Of a DNA stretch of 64,000 nt, positions 31,694 to 45,008 are shown in pieces (within the stretch, counting starts at the first letter, position 1; each line of letters opens with the position of its first letter). The stretch is from Mangrovitalea sediminis (GTDB taxonomy: Bacteria > Pseudomonadota > Gammaproteobacteria > Pseudomonadales > Oleiphilaceae). A program made the position numbers and the translations under genes. The stretch lies in contig NZ_NTLB01000001.1 in the NCBI RefSeq assembly GCF_002514725.1, forward strand, positions 1,116,001 to 1,180,000, given 5' to 3'. The notes beneath the pieces were generated by a model. That model was not told where the DNA came from. It searched no databases and saw nothing but the letters and a program-made list of their open reading frames with translations.

Positions 31694-32455
31694 GTGGGAC
31701 TAGCCAATGCATTAATTTCATCTACGCTCGGCTTTTGGCGTGGTACTCACATTCGTGAAGATGGCTTATCCAGGGAGGGTAAAGAGCAACTCCAGGCATT
31801 GCAGCTTTACGATATGGAGGGCTGCCCATTTTGCCGTTTGGTCAGAGAGGCACTGACGGAGCTGGATCTTGATGTGGTGATCTATCCCTGTCCGAAAGGT
31901 GGTCAGCGTTTTAGGTCGCGAGTGTTGGCGTTGGGGGGTAAGGAACAGTTTCCTTTCCTTGTTGATCCCAATACCGGCCGCTCCATGTACGAGTCTAGGG
32001 ATATCGTCGAGTATCTCTTTCGCCAATACGGTCAGGGCGAGACCCCGGGAATCTGGCGCCTCTTTACGTTGAACAAGGCAAGCGCGATTGCTGCGAATAT
32101 CGTCAGAATGGGCGCGGGGGTATTTGCTCGACCTTCCAAGCGGCCTGACCTGATGTTGGAACTTTATGCGTTCGAATCGAGTCCCTATGCAAAGCCGGTT
32201 CGGGAGCGACTTTGTGAGCTGGAAATACCCTACCTGCTGCACAATATGGGCAAGTCGGGGTTGGCAGATTATATGCTGCCGGTGTTGAGGCGACGTTTCT
32301 ATCCTGGGTATGCGCCGGCGACACGAAATCGCCAGCGTCTGCTGAGTGATACTGGGTTGGTCATGGCCCCTCACCTCGTGGATCCTAATACCGGCGAGCG
32401 GTTATATGAAAGCCGTCAGATTAATCGATACCTCAATCGTCAGTATGGTATCTGA
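31694..32455 (+). CDS. Tandem glutathione S-transferase N-terminal (thioredoxin-fold) protein
   Basis: This 253-residue protein contains two copies of the GST_N/glutaredoxin-like fold. Copy 1 (about 36-113) has the active-site motif C44-P-F-C47, then QFPFLVDPNTG with the cis-proline; copy 2 (about 155-252) has S163-P-Y-A166 and MAPHLVDPNTG. The repeats align at DPNTG (91-95, 230-234) and at MYESRDIVEYLFRQYG versus LYESRQINRYLNRQYG. Copy 2 has lost both cysteines. There is no GST C-terminal helical domain, so it is not a classical GST. A disulfide/glutathione-linked redox role is likely but unproven. The GTG start has GAGAGGA just upstream. Confidence 0.85.
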   Translation: MGLANALISSTLGFWRGTHIREDGLSREGKEQLQALQLYDMEGCPFCRLVREALTELDLDVVIYPCPKGGQRFRSRVLALGGKEQFPFLVDPNTGRSMYESRDIVEYLFRQYGQGETPGIWRLFTLNKASAIAANIVRMGAGVFARPSKRPDLMLELYAFESSPYAKPVRERLCELEIPYLLHNMGKSGLADYMLPVLRRRFYPGYAPATRNRQRLLSDTGLVMAPHLVDPNTGERLYESRQINRYLNRQYGI

Positions 32456-32475
32456 AGGCCTCGATTGAGATTACT

Positions 32476-36056
<3,581 letters not shown>

Positions 36057-36077
36057 CGACTTTCCCTGCCTAAAATG

Positions 36078-36102
36078 GGGGCGGCACTGTTTGTGCCGCC
36101 CC
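36078..36102 (+). terminator. Terminator after gyrB
   Basis: A perfect 10-bp GC-rich stem, GGGGCGGCAC (36078-36087) and GTGCCGCCCC (36093-36102), is closed by TGTTT. Only a moderate T-rich tail (GTTCTCCCTGTTATTT) follows. It begins 21 bp after the gyrB stop. Confidence 0.8.
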
Positions 36103-36464
36103 GTTCTCCCTGTTATTTCTATCCGGTTACCCGTTACTACGATTGCGGGACCATACCATCTTCGAATTCCACCTTATCTTCAAGCTTTGCGGCCTGCGTA
36201 CCTTTACCGGCGAGATAGGGTGAGGTCTGGTGCTGGTTCCCCTGCGGATTTGGGGGCACAGGAAGGCAATACGTCCACGGTCTAATAAGCTACGCTCGAG
36301 TGTCGTGAACAGGTGGAGACCTTCCGAAAGCTGGAAGTTATCTGTATTAACCGAATGACGCGGGTTTGAGGTTATTTAGTTAAATAAAAACAGTAGGTTA
36401 GCCGCTGGCTGAGGAGATGTGTTCAGACTGGAGAAGCAACGCATACGCGCTTAAGGCGGGAAAT
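36103..36464. other. gyrB-tRNA intergenic region
   Basis: This 362-bp stretch has no recognised gene. It holds a 16-bp AT palindrome TTATTTAGTTAAATAA at 36372-36387 and a minus-strand frame of 50 codons (36289-36137) with a protein-like C-terminal composition but no convincing start. No clear terminator for the tRNA was seen. Confidence 0.45.
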
Positions 36465-36541
<77 letters not shown>

Positions 36542-36557
36542 ATTCTGTGCGGCCGCT

Positions 36558-36563
36558 ATTATA
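36558..36563 (-). promoter_or_regulatory. tRNA-Pro promoter -10 element
   Basis: A perfect TATAAT (36563-36558, minus strand) lies 16 nt before the tRNA 5' end. The intervening discriminator is very GC-rich (GCGGCCGC), as in stringently controlled stable-RNA promoters. The -35 is weak (CTGGTA at 17-nt spacing). Confidence 0.6.
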
Positions 36564-36624
36564 CAGGATCGGGATCCGATTACCAGTCGTTGATGGGATA
36601 AGAAGGTGCTTGAAATGACAGGTA

Positions 36625-37395
36625 TTATTTCGCAGTAGCGGGCGAGGGTTGAGGGGCGATTTCGCTATCGCTCAGCGCCTCTACAGTGTCGTTGATCCAA
36701 CGTTCTCCGGTCGCTGTCAATGCCTCTACAGCGAGCTGATCAGGCGCGATAGGACGGCCTATGACGACCCTAACGGTGCCTGGGAATTTAAGGAATCGGT
36801 TGTTGGGCCAGAACAGGCCGGCATTGTGGGCAATTGGTAGTAGCGGGTAGCCGGATTCCTTGGCCAGGGTGGCGCCGCCTCGACTGAAGGGCTTTCGCTC
36901 GCCGGGATTGACGCGTGTACCTTCGGGGAAAATCAGCACCCAGATGCCGTCGTCGAGACGCCTTTTGCCCTGGGTTATCACCTCCTCCATCGCTTCCCGG
37001 CGTTTTTCGCGGTCGATGGCGATCGGTGCCAGCAACGAAAATGCCCAGCCGAAGAACGGAATGGCCAACAACCCCTTTTTGATGACCTGGGACTGAGGTG
37101 CAAACAATGTCTGCAGGAAAAAGGTTTCCCAGGTGCTTTGGTGCTTGCTGTAGATAACACAGGGGCGCTCGGGAATGTTATCGAGGCCGCTCACGTGATA
37201 GTGGATATCGCAGCACCAGCGAAGGAGCCACATGATGGCACGGGCGTAGTTGCCGATAATAAAACGGAAGCGCTGATTATAGGGTAGCGTTGGCCCGGCG
37301 ATCATGGCCAGGATTGACCAGACTATCGTGAACAGGAAGAAGCACAGGTAAAAGCACCCGCTGCGTAAATAAATCAGGGGGAGAGCCGGTTTCAT
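36625..37395 (-). CDS. Lysophospholipid/1-acylglycerol-3-phosphate acyltransferase (PlsC family)
   Basis: This 256-residue membrane-bound acyltransferase has an N-terminal hydrophobic region (CFYLCFFLFTIVWSILAMIAG) and the PlsC motifs: KHQSTWET, in which the usual Asp of Hx4D is replaced by Glu, FPEGTRVNPGERKPF and the proline-containing YPLLPIAHNAG. It probably acylates lysophosphatidic acid or another lysolipid in the inner membrane. It is the last gene of glyQ-glyS-gmhB-plsC, starting 5 nt after gmhB, an arrangement shared with pseudomonads. Whether it is the main PlsC of the cell cannot be judged; a second PlsC domain is fused to the MFS protein at 15175-17055. Confidence 0.9.
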   Translation of the reverse strand: MKPALPLIYLRSGCFYLCFFLFTIVWSILAMIAGPTLPYNQRFRFIIGNYARAIMWLLRWCCDIHYHVSGLDNIPERPCVIYSKHQSTWETFFLQTLFAPQSQVIKKGLLAIPFFGWAFSLLAPIAIDREKRREAMEEVITQGKRRLDDGIWVLIFPEGTRVNPGERKPFSRGGATLAKESGYPLLPIAHNAGLFWPNNRFLKFPGTVRVVIGRPIAPDQLAVEALTATGERWINDTVEALSDSEIAPQPSPATAK

Positions 37396-37400
37396 GGAGA

Positions 37401-37952
37401 TCAGTCTGTCCGCTGTAGGATCGCGTTGGCAAACTCTGACAGACTGTTGAAAACGTCGACGGTTCCCAGCGGCGCCATTTTCAATCCCTCTTCCGTGTTA
37501 CGGCCGTTGCCGGTTCTGACCAGGGCGAGCTGGCACCCGGCCTTTTGGCCGGCCTCAAGATCTGTTCGACTGTCGCCTACCAGCCAGCTGCCGTCGAGCG
37601 TGTCGAGCGCCAGTGCATCGCGGATCTGAACGAGCAGCCCGGTCCCTGGCTTGCGACAATCGCACCCCTCGCTGGGGAGATGGGGACACCAGGCAACATG
37701 GTCGATTTGACCGCCGGAGCGCTGTACCAGCTCGCGCAGGCGGTCATGCATGACCGCGAGGGTCTGCTCGGTGTAAAAGCCGCGGCCAACCCCTGATTGG
37801 TTGGTGGCAACGGCAACTTTGTGGCCGGCCCGGGACAGGCGTGCGATTGCCTCGATGCTGCCGGGCAGCGGAATCCAATCCTCGGGACGGCAGATATAGT
37901 CGCCGTCTTCGTAGGCATTGATAACGCCGTCTCGGTCGAGAATGATCAGCAC
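37401..37952 (-). CDS. gmhB: D-glycero-beta-D-manno-heptose-1,7-bisphosphate 7-phosphatase
   Basis: This 183-residue HAD-superfamily phosphatase acts in ADP-heptose synthesis for the LPS inner core. The nucleophile motif is D6-R-D8-G-V-I-N, motif II lies in ATNQSGVGRG, and the zinc-binding loop is CPHLPSEGCDCRKPGTG, with GDSRTDLEAG as motif IV. It lies 14 nt after glyS in a co-directional cluster. Confidence 0.95.
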   Translation of the reverse strand: MLIILDRDGVINAYEDGDYICRPEDWIPLPGSIEAIARLSRAGHKVAVATNQSGVGRGFYTEQTLAVMHDRLRELVQRSGGQIDHVAWCPHLPSEGCDCRKPGTGLLVQIRDALALDTLDGSWLVGDSRTDLEAGQKAGCQLALVRTGNGRNTEEGLKMAPLGTVDVFNSLSEFANAILQRTD

Positions 37953-37966
37953 GCCTGATCGGAGCC

Positions 37967-40057
37967 TCAGTTATTACTCGGTAACAGGGAAATGTCGGCC
38001 ACCTGAAGGAACAGGTCACGCAACTGCTGCAATAACGCCAAACGGTTGCGGCGGACAGCTTCGTCGTCGGCCATGACCATGACATCGTCGAAGAAGCGAT
38101 CAACGGACTCCCTCAAGTCGGCCAGTGAGCTGAGAGCGTCAGCATAGCGGGCTTCGGCAAACAGGGGCGCGACGCGCGCTGCCTGATCGTCCAATGCCTT
38201 GGCCAAGGCCTGTTCCGCTGCTTCGCTCAGCAGGGCCGGATCGACGGCTGCACCGCTGTCGACCATATCGCCGCCCTGCTTGGCGAGGATATTGGAGACA
38301 CGCTTGTTCGCCGCCGCCAAGGCGCTGGCTGCCGGCAGCTGCCTGAAGGCTTCCACCGCCATAACGCGCTGGTGGAAATCCAGCGGGCGGGTCGGCCGGC
38401 GAGCCTGCACGGCGAGAAACACTTCGGCCGGAATGCCGGACTCTTCGTAACCGGCACGAAAACGTTCCAGAACGTAGTCGATAACCTGGTTGACCGTGCC
38501 TTCAGCGGCGAGTCCGGAATAGCTTTCCTCGGCCCATTGACAGCAGGTGTGCAGATCCAGCGGCAGCTCGCGCTCGACGATAATGCGCAGAACGCCAAGT
38601 GCCGCCCGACGCAGGCCGAAGGGGTCGCGGGTGCCGCTTGGCGGTTGCTGAATGCCGAATAGGCCGACCAGCGAATCGATTCTGTCGGCGAGCGCCAGCG
38701 CAGCTCCTGTCAGGGTTTCCGGCAGGACGTCACCGGCGAATCGGGGCATATACTGCTCGTTCAGTGCCTCTGCGACGTCATCGGCTTCACCGTCATGCAC
38801 GGCGTAGTAGCGTCCCATGATCCCTTGCAGTTCCGGGAACTCGAGGACCATTTCAGTGACCAGGTCGGTTTTCGCCAGTTGCCCTGCCCGTTCGGCCTTT
38901 TCCGCATCGCCCCCGATCGCGTCGGCGATACGGGCTGCCAGCGATGCCACACGCATGGACTTGTCATACAGGCTGCCCAGTTTTTCCTGGAAAACGATCG
39001 GCTTCAGGCGGTCGATACGGTCGCCCAGCGGGGTTTTGCGATCGGTTTCATAGAAGAAGGCGGCATCCGACAAGCGCGGACGGATAACGCGTTCGTTGCC
39101 GGCGACCACTTGTGCCATATCGTGGCTGTCGATATTGGCCACGGTGATGAAATTCGGCAACATGCGGCCGTTGGCATCGACGACGTGGAAATATTTTTGA
39201 TGTTCCTTCATCGACGAAATCAATGCCTCGGGCGGTACCTCGAGGAAACGTTCCTCGAAGCGGCCCACAACCGGCACCGGCCATTCATTGAGGGCCGTGA
39301 CTTCGTCGAGCAGATCCGGGTCGATGACGGCTTCGCCGCCAGCCTGCTCGTGCGCGACTTCGATAATGCCGGCACGGATGCGCTCGCGGCGATCCTCGAA
39401 GGATGCGATCACCCGCCCTTCGTCCTGCAAGACCAGTTCGTAGTCGTTCGGGGTGGAGACGATCAGGCTGCGTGGACAGTGGAAACGATGGCCAACTGTC
39501 TGATTCCCGGCTTTCTGGCCAAGAATTGTGCAGTCCACGACCACACTGCCGTAGAGCATGACCAGCCAATGGGCGGGACGCACAAACTCGTCCTTATGAG
39601 CGCCCCAGCGCATACGCTTGGGAATCGGCAGCTCGGCCAGTGAGCGTTCGACAATGCCTGGCAGAAGTTCTACGGTGGGTTTGCCTTTCTCGACAGTGCG
39701 ATAAATGACCCAGGCACCCTTTTCGGTTTCCAGCGTATCCAGCTGCTCCGGGGTCACACCGAGAGAGCTGGCGAAACCTTCCAGTGCGCGGGTGGGATTG
39801 CCGGCGTCGTCAAAGGCCGCCTTGACTGCCGGGCCGCGTTTTTCCACCGGCTTGTCGGCTTGAGCGGCCTGCAATTCCCGCACTCGAACCGCCAGGCGGC
39901 GCGGCGTGGCGAAGGACTCCAGCTTTCCGTAAGTCAGACCGGCTTCATCCAGACCTTTGCGAATACCGTCGGTGAACGCTGAAGACAGAATCTTGAGGGC
40001 CTTGGGTGGCAATTCCTCGGTGCCCAGTTCGACGAGAAAATCCTGTACTGCTGCCAT
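37967..40057 (-). CDS. glyS: Glycine--tRNA ligase beta subunit
   Basis: This 696-residue subunit of the bacterial tetrameric (alpha2beta2) glycyl-tRNA synthetase binds tRNA-Gly. The N-terminus is QDFLVELGTEELPPKAL, and the HD-like central region and a C-terminal DALR-type anticodon-binding domain (VMVMADDEAVRRNRLALLQ) are present. It starts 1 nt after the glyQ stop, indicating translational coupling to the alpha subunit. Confidence 0.97.
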   Translation of the reverse strand: MAAVQDFLVELGTEELPPKALKILSSAFTDGIRKGLDEAGLTYGKLESFATPRRLAVRVRELQAAQADKPVEKRGPAVKAAFDDAGNPTRALEGFASSLGVTPEQLDTLETEKGAWVIYRTVEKGKPTVELLPGIVERSLAELPIPKRMRWGAHKDEFVRPAHWLVMLYGSVVVDCTILGQKAGNQTVGHRFHCPRSLIVSTPNDYELVLQDEGRVIASFEDRRERIRAGIIEVAHEQAGGEAVIDPDLLDEVTALNEWPVPVVGRFEERFLEVPPEALISSMKEHQKYFHVVDANGRMLPNFITVANIDSHDMAQVVAGNERVIRPRLSDAAFFYETDRKTPLGDRIDRLKPIVFQEKLGSLYDKSMRVASLAARIADAIGGDAEKAERAGQLAKTDLVTEMVLEFPELQGIMGRYYAVHDGEADDVAEALNEQYMPRFAGDVLPETLTGAALALADRIDSLVGLFGIQQPPSGTRDPFGLRRAALGVLRIIVERELPLDLHTCCQWAEESYSGLAAEGTVNQVIDYVLERFRAGYEESGIPAEVFLAVQARRPTRPLDFHQRVMAVEAFRQLPAASALAAANKRVSNILAKQGGDMVDSGAAVDPALLSEAAEQALAKALDDQAARVAPLFAEARYADALSSLADLRESVDRFFDDVMVMADDEAVRRNRLALLQQLRDLFLQVADISLLPSNN

Positions 40058-40058
40058 C

Positions 40059-41012
<954 letters not shown>

Positions 41013-41226
41013 GAGGACTCACCTCAATCCATTTGCATCGGTTCGATGTCGCCGCCGCTGTGGCCGGGTTCTTTGGCGGGATCTCTTGGATACCCGCAGA
41101 GCCCGTAACGGTACGGTCATGTGCGAAAGAACGGCATTATACTCTTCCCGCCGCCGAGATTCGAAACGGAAACCGGCAGGTTGTCGCCTATTCCACGGAG
41201 CGGCCTGTTCGCCGCGGTTCCTTCTT

Positions 41227-42600
41227 TTAGAAAAACGTCAGCCCCACCTGGAACAGCCGTTCGACCTCACGGGTCCGTTTCTTGTCGACCAGGAACAGGA
41301 TGACGTGGTCGTCGGGCTGGACGCGGACATGGTCGTGGGCGATCAGCACTTCGTTGTGGCGCACGATGGCGCCGATGGTGGTGCCTTCCGGCAAGGCGAT
41401 TTCATCCAACCGCCGGCCGACAACCTTGGACGAGCGGTGATCACCGTGAGCGATGGCTTCGATCGCCTCGGCGGCCCCGCGACGCAAGGCGTGTACGTTG
41501 ACGACATCGCCGCGTCTGACATGGGTCAGCAGGCTGCCGATGGTCGTCTGCTGTGGTGAAATGGCCACGTCGATATCGCGGCCCTGTATCAGGTCCACGT
41601 AATCGGGGTTGTTGATCAAGGTCATCACCTTGCGGGCACCCAGCCGTTTGGCGAGCAGTGAAGCCATGATGTTTGCTTCGTCATCGTTGGTCACCGCACA
41701 GAAGACGTCGGTATCCTCGATGTTCTCCTCGAGCAGCATTTCCTTGTTGGCGGCGTCGCCCTGCAGCACGATGGATTTGTGCAGGTTCTCGGCCAGCAAC
41801 ATGCAGCGATCCTGGTTATGCTCGATGACCTTGACCTGATAGCGGCCTTCGAGAGTACTGGCCAGCCGATGGCCGATGTTGCCGCCGCCGGCGATGATGA
41901 TGCGCTTGTAGGGTTTGGACAGCGGCTGCAATTCGCTCATCACGGAGCGGATATGGTCAGTGGCCGCAATGAAGAAAATCTCGTCGCCGTCCTCGATGAC
42001 CGTATTGCCCTGGGGAATGATCGGCCGGTCGCGGCGGAAGATGGCGGCGACGCGGGTGTCGATATTCGGCATGTGTTCGCGCAGGTAGGATAGTTCATGG
42101 CCTACCAGCGGTCCCCCCAAGGTTGCACGAATGGCGACCAGGCGGGCGAGCCCCTTCGAAAAATCCAGTACCTGGAGGGCTCCCGGGTATTCGATCAGGC
42201 GGGTGATGTGCTGGGTGACCACCTGCTCGGGGCTGATCAGGACGTCGATGGGGAAGCCGTCGGGCCCGAACAGTTCCTTGCGGGACAGATAGGCGTTGGC
42301 CCTCACACGGCTGATTTTGGTGGGCGTCTTGAACAGCGAATAGGCGACCTGGCAGGCGACCATGTTGGTCTCGTCGCTGTTGGTCACCGCAATCAGCATG
42401 TCGGCGTCTTCCGCGCCGGCCTGGCGCAGGATGCTGGGGTAGGAACCCCGCCCCTGAACGGTACGGATGTCCAGGCGATCCTGGAGGTGCCGCAGCCGTT
42501 CGCCGTCGCTGTCGATCACAGTGATGTCGTTGGCTTCGTTGGCCAGGTTTTCTGCCAGGGTGCCACCTACCTGCCCGGCACCCAGGATGATGATTTTCAT
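41227..42600 (-). CDS. trkA: Trk system potassium uptake regulatory protein TrkA
   Basis: The 457-residue peripheral NAD(H)-binding gating subunit of Trk potassium channels has two copies of the RCK unit. The Rossmann loops are [17 protein letters not shown] at the N-terminus and [17 protein letters not shown] in the second half, each followed by a TrkA-C domain. Its partner TrkH is not in this window. It starts 39 nt after rsmB, in the conserved fmt-rsmB-trkA order. Confidence 0.97.
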   Translation of the reverse strand: MKIIILGAGQVGGTLAENLANEANDITVIDSDGERLRHLQDRLDIRTVQGRGSYPSILRQAGAEDADMLIAVTNSDETNMVACQVAYSLFKTPTKISRVRANAYLSRKELFGPDGFPIDVLISPEQVVTQHITRLIEYPGALQVLDFSKGLARLVAIRATLGGPLVGHELSYLREHMPNIDTRVAAIFRRDRPIIPQGNTVIEDGDEIFFIAATDHIRSVMSELQPLSKPYKRIIIAGGGNIGHRLASTLEGRYQVKVIEHNQDRCMLLAENLHKSIVLQGDAANKEMLLEENIEDTDVFCAVTNDDEANIMASLLAKRLGARKVMTLINNPDYVDLIQGRDIDVAISPQQTTIGSLLTHVRRGDVVNVHALRRGAAEAIEAIAHGDHRSSKVVGRRLDEIALPEGTTIGAIVRHNEVLIAHDHVRVQPDDHVILFLVDKKRTREVERLFQVGLTFF

Positions 42601-42639
42601 GAAGACGTTCCCGTCGTTGGCGTCGTCATTGCCGTCGTG

Positions 42640-43944
42640 TTAATTGCTGGCGGGTTTCTCCAGACAAGCATAGAAGAAACCGTCATGTCCGCCCGGTAGC
42701 GGCAGCAGTTGCCGTCCATCGCCGGTATCCTGGCCCCAGTCGACCGCGAGTGGTCGTACCAGGGCATCCACCTGGTCCTTTAGGAAGCGGGTGATTATAC
42801 GTTGGTTCTCCTGGGGGAACACGGAACAGGTGGCATAAAGCAGGCGTCCGCCCGGGGCCAGTGTTGGCCAGAGCTGTTTGAGCAGGCGCAGCTGTAGTTC
42901 GCTGAGGGGCTTTATGTCGGTTTCCCGCCGCAGGAGTTTGATGTCCGGGTGGCGACGGATAACGCCGGTGGCGCTGCACGGGGCGTCGAGCAGTATGCGG
43001 TCAAAGTGGCGTCCGTCCCACCAGTGGTCCGGATCTGCGGCATCGGCGCAAAGGACTTCGGCTTCGAGCTGCAGCCGGTCCAGATTATCGCGTAGCCGGT
43101 CGAGGCGATAATCGTCCTGGTCCAGGGCGACCAGGTCCAGATTATCGACCTGTTCCAGCAGGGCACAGGTTTTGCCGCCAGGCGCGGCACAGGCGTCCAG
43201 TACATGGTGGCCGGGTTCCGGCGAGAGGATGTCCGTGCATAACTGGGCGGCTTCGTCCTGGACACTGACATCCCCATCGTCGAAGCCGGGCAACCGGTTG
43301 ACCGGGCAAGGCTGTTCCAACTGAATGCCATACGGCGACCAGGCACAGGCGCTGGCGGGGATCCCGGCGTCTTCCAGTCGCTGGAGATAGGCCTCACGGC
43401 TGCCGTGCCGGGCGTTGACGCGCAATGTCATGGGCGCCCGGGTGTTGTTGGCATCCAGGATGCTGTTCCATTGCTGCGGCCAGTTATGTTCCAGTTTTGA
43501 GACCAGCCAGTCGGGATGGCTGGTGCGGATGGCTTCGCTGGCGGGCAATGGTTCGCCCTCGCGTTCGGCGCTGCGCAGCACGCCGTTGACCAGACCGCTG
43601 AGATAGGGTTTGCCCAGGGCCCGGCAGGCTTCAACGGCCTCGCTGACGACCGCATGGGGCGGCGTGCGGGTGTGACGCAATTGGTAGAGCGCCACGATCA
43701 GTAGTGCTTCCACCACGCGATCGCCGGCTTTGAGCGGTTTGCGCAGGTGCTTATCCAGCTCGGCGTGCAGACGGTACCACCAGCGGCAGCTGCCGAAACA
43801 GAGATCCTGCAGGCGTGCCCGGGCTTCGTCGGGAACCCGGCCCTGCGCCTCGGGCAGCGTTTGTGACAGGGACCTGCCCTGCCAGACGGTATCCGCCAGC
43901 ACTTCGGCGGCCACCAGGCGAACGATGTCGGTTCCGTATTCCAT
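42640..43944 (-). CDS. rsmB: 16S rRNA (cytosine967-C5)-methyltransferase RsmB
   Basis: The 434-residue SAM-dependent enzyme has an N-terminal NusB-like RNA-binding domain and a C-terminal m5C methyltransferase domain. The SAM loop is DACAAPGGKTCALLE. The two cysteine motifs are DAPCSATGV and the nucleophile region YATCSVFPQEN. ATG 43942-43944 is used, because GGAAGG lies about 5 nt upstream and homologues start there; an in-frame TTG at 43965 overlaps the fmt stop. Confidence 0.96.
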   Translation of the reverse strand: MEYGTDIVRLVAAEVLADTVWQGRSLSQTLPEAQGRVPDEARARLQDLCFGSCRWWYRLHAELDKHLRKPLKAGDRVVEALLIVALYQLRHTRTPPHAVVSEAVEACRALGKPYLSGLVNGVLRSAEREGEPLPASEAIRTSHPDWLVSKLEHNWPQQWNSILDANNTRAPMTLRVNARHGSREAYLQRLEDAGIPASACAWSPYGIQLEQPCPVNRLPGFDDGDVSVQDEAAQLCTDILSPEPGHHVLDACAAPGGKTCALLEQVDNLDLVALDQDDYRLDRLRDNLDRLQLEAEVLCADAADPDHWWDGRHFDRILLDAPCSATGVIRRHPDIKLLRRETDIKPLSELQLRLLKQLWPTLAPGGRLLYATCSVFPQENQRIITRFLKDQVDALVRPLAVDWGQDTGDGRQLLPLPGGHDGFFYACLEKPASN

Positions 43945-43961
43945 GGCCCTTCCCTCAGGCG

Positions 43962-44906
43962 TCAACGTAACTGGTTGCCGGCCAGTAGCAGTGGTTTTCC
44001 GCCATTGATCAGATCATTGCTGGAGAGTGCCCTGGCGCCCGGCAACTGGATGCGGTCCAGCTGCAGTACGCCATCACCACAGGCCACCAGAATACCCTGG
44101 CGGTCGCGTTGGATAACCGTGCCCGGCGCCTCGTCACTTTGGCGTTCAGCCATCGGTGTCGCGGCATGGATTCGGACGCGGTTATCGCCGTCGTCGGTGT
44201 AGGTTCCGGGCCACGGGTTAAAGGCACGGATCTGGCGGTCGATCTCCTCGCTGCTACGCTGCCAGTCGATATGACCTTCATCCTTGGACAGCTTTGCGGC
44301 GTAGCTGGCCTGGCTGTCGTCCTGCTTTTCCCCCTTCAGTGTGCCCTCTGCCAGGGATCGAAGGGCGTCACAGATGGCCTGCCCACCGATGTCGGCGAGG
44401 CGGTCGTGCAGGCTGCCACCGGTATCGTCGGCGTGGATAGGCGTCGCTATCTTGAGCAGCATGTCGCCGGTATCCAGGCCGACATCCATCTGCATGATGG
44501 TGATGCCGGTTTCGGTGTCGCCGGCGGCTATGGCACGTTGGATGGGCGCCGCGCCGCGCCAGCGAGGTAACAGGGATGCGTGGATATTCAGGCAGCCGAG
44601 ACGTGGTGTCTCGAGAATGGCCTTCGGGAGAATCAGGCCGTAGGCGGCAACCACCATGACATCGGCCTCTAACGCCGCAAGGGTTTGCTGCGCCTCATCG
44701 CCCTTCAGGCTGGCAGGCTGGTAAACCGGAATGCCGGCGTTTTCGGCGACCTGCTTGACTTCGCTAGGCACCAGTTTGCGGCCTCGTCCTGCAGGACGGT
44801 CCGGCTGGGTATAAACGGCGACAACGTTGTAGTCGGCATCGGCTGCGAGGATGGCCTTCAGGCTGACGGCGGCAAATTCCGGAGTGCCGGCAAAGACGAT
44901 ACGCAA
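43962..44906 (-). CDS. fmt: Methionyl-tRNA formyltransferase
   Basis: This enzyme formylates initiator Met-tRNA using 10-formyl-THF. The 314-residue protein begins with RIVFAGTPEFAAVSL and carries the catalytic block NIHASLLPRWRGAAPIQ (Asn, His) and the later Asp in MQMDVGLDTGDML. The start is a TTG at 44904-44906: GGGAG lies 7 nt upstream and the length then equals that of E. coli Fmt (315 aa) within one residue. An ATG start at 44939 would add 11 unrelated residues. A terminator hairpin separates it from def. Confidence 0.95.
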   Translation of the reverse strand: MRIVFAGTPEFAAVSLKAILAADADYNVVAVYTQPDRPAGRGRKLVPSEVKQVAENAGIPVYQPASLKGDEAQQTLAALEADVMVVAAYGLILPKAILETPRLGCLNIHASLLPRWRGAAPIQRAIAAGDTETGITIMQMDVGLDTGDMLLKIATPIHADDTGGSLHDRLADIGGQAICDALRSLAEGTLKGEKQDDSQASYAAKLSKDEGHIDWQRSSEEIDRQIRAFNPWPGTYTDDGDNRVRIHAATPMAERQSDEAPGTVIQRDRQGILVACGDGVLQLDRIQLPGARALSSNDLINGGKPLLLAGNQLR

Positions 44907-44956
44907 AACAAATCTCCCGATGATCGAGGGGTGCGGCAACAGGCCGTCAATAAACA

Positions 44957-44979
44957 GAAAAACCGGGCACTGGCCCGGT
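44957..44979 (-). terminator. Terminator between def and fmt
   Basis: On the minus strand ACCGGGC (44979-44973) pairs with GCCCGGT (44968-44962) around a 4-nt loop and is followed by TTTTT (44961-44957). It lies 29 nt after the def stop, so def transcripts should partly stop here before fmt. Confidence 0.75.
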
Positions 44980-45008
44980 CATGATATTCGTGATACCACG
45001 GCTGGATA

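Noticed and set aside
37192-37200. CACGTG cores elsewhere (for example near 645, 37192 and 52640) as additional parS sites
   Set aside because: They lack the flanking GTTCC/GGAAC arms; only the two recF sites match over all 16 bp.
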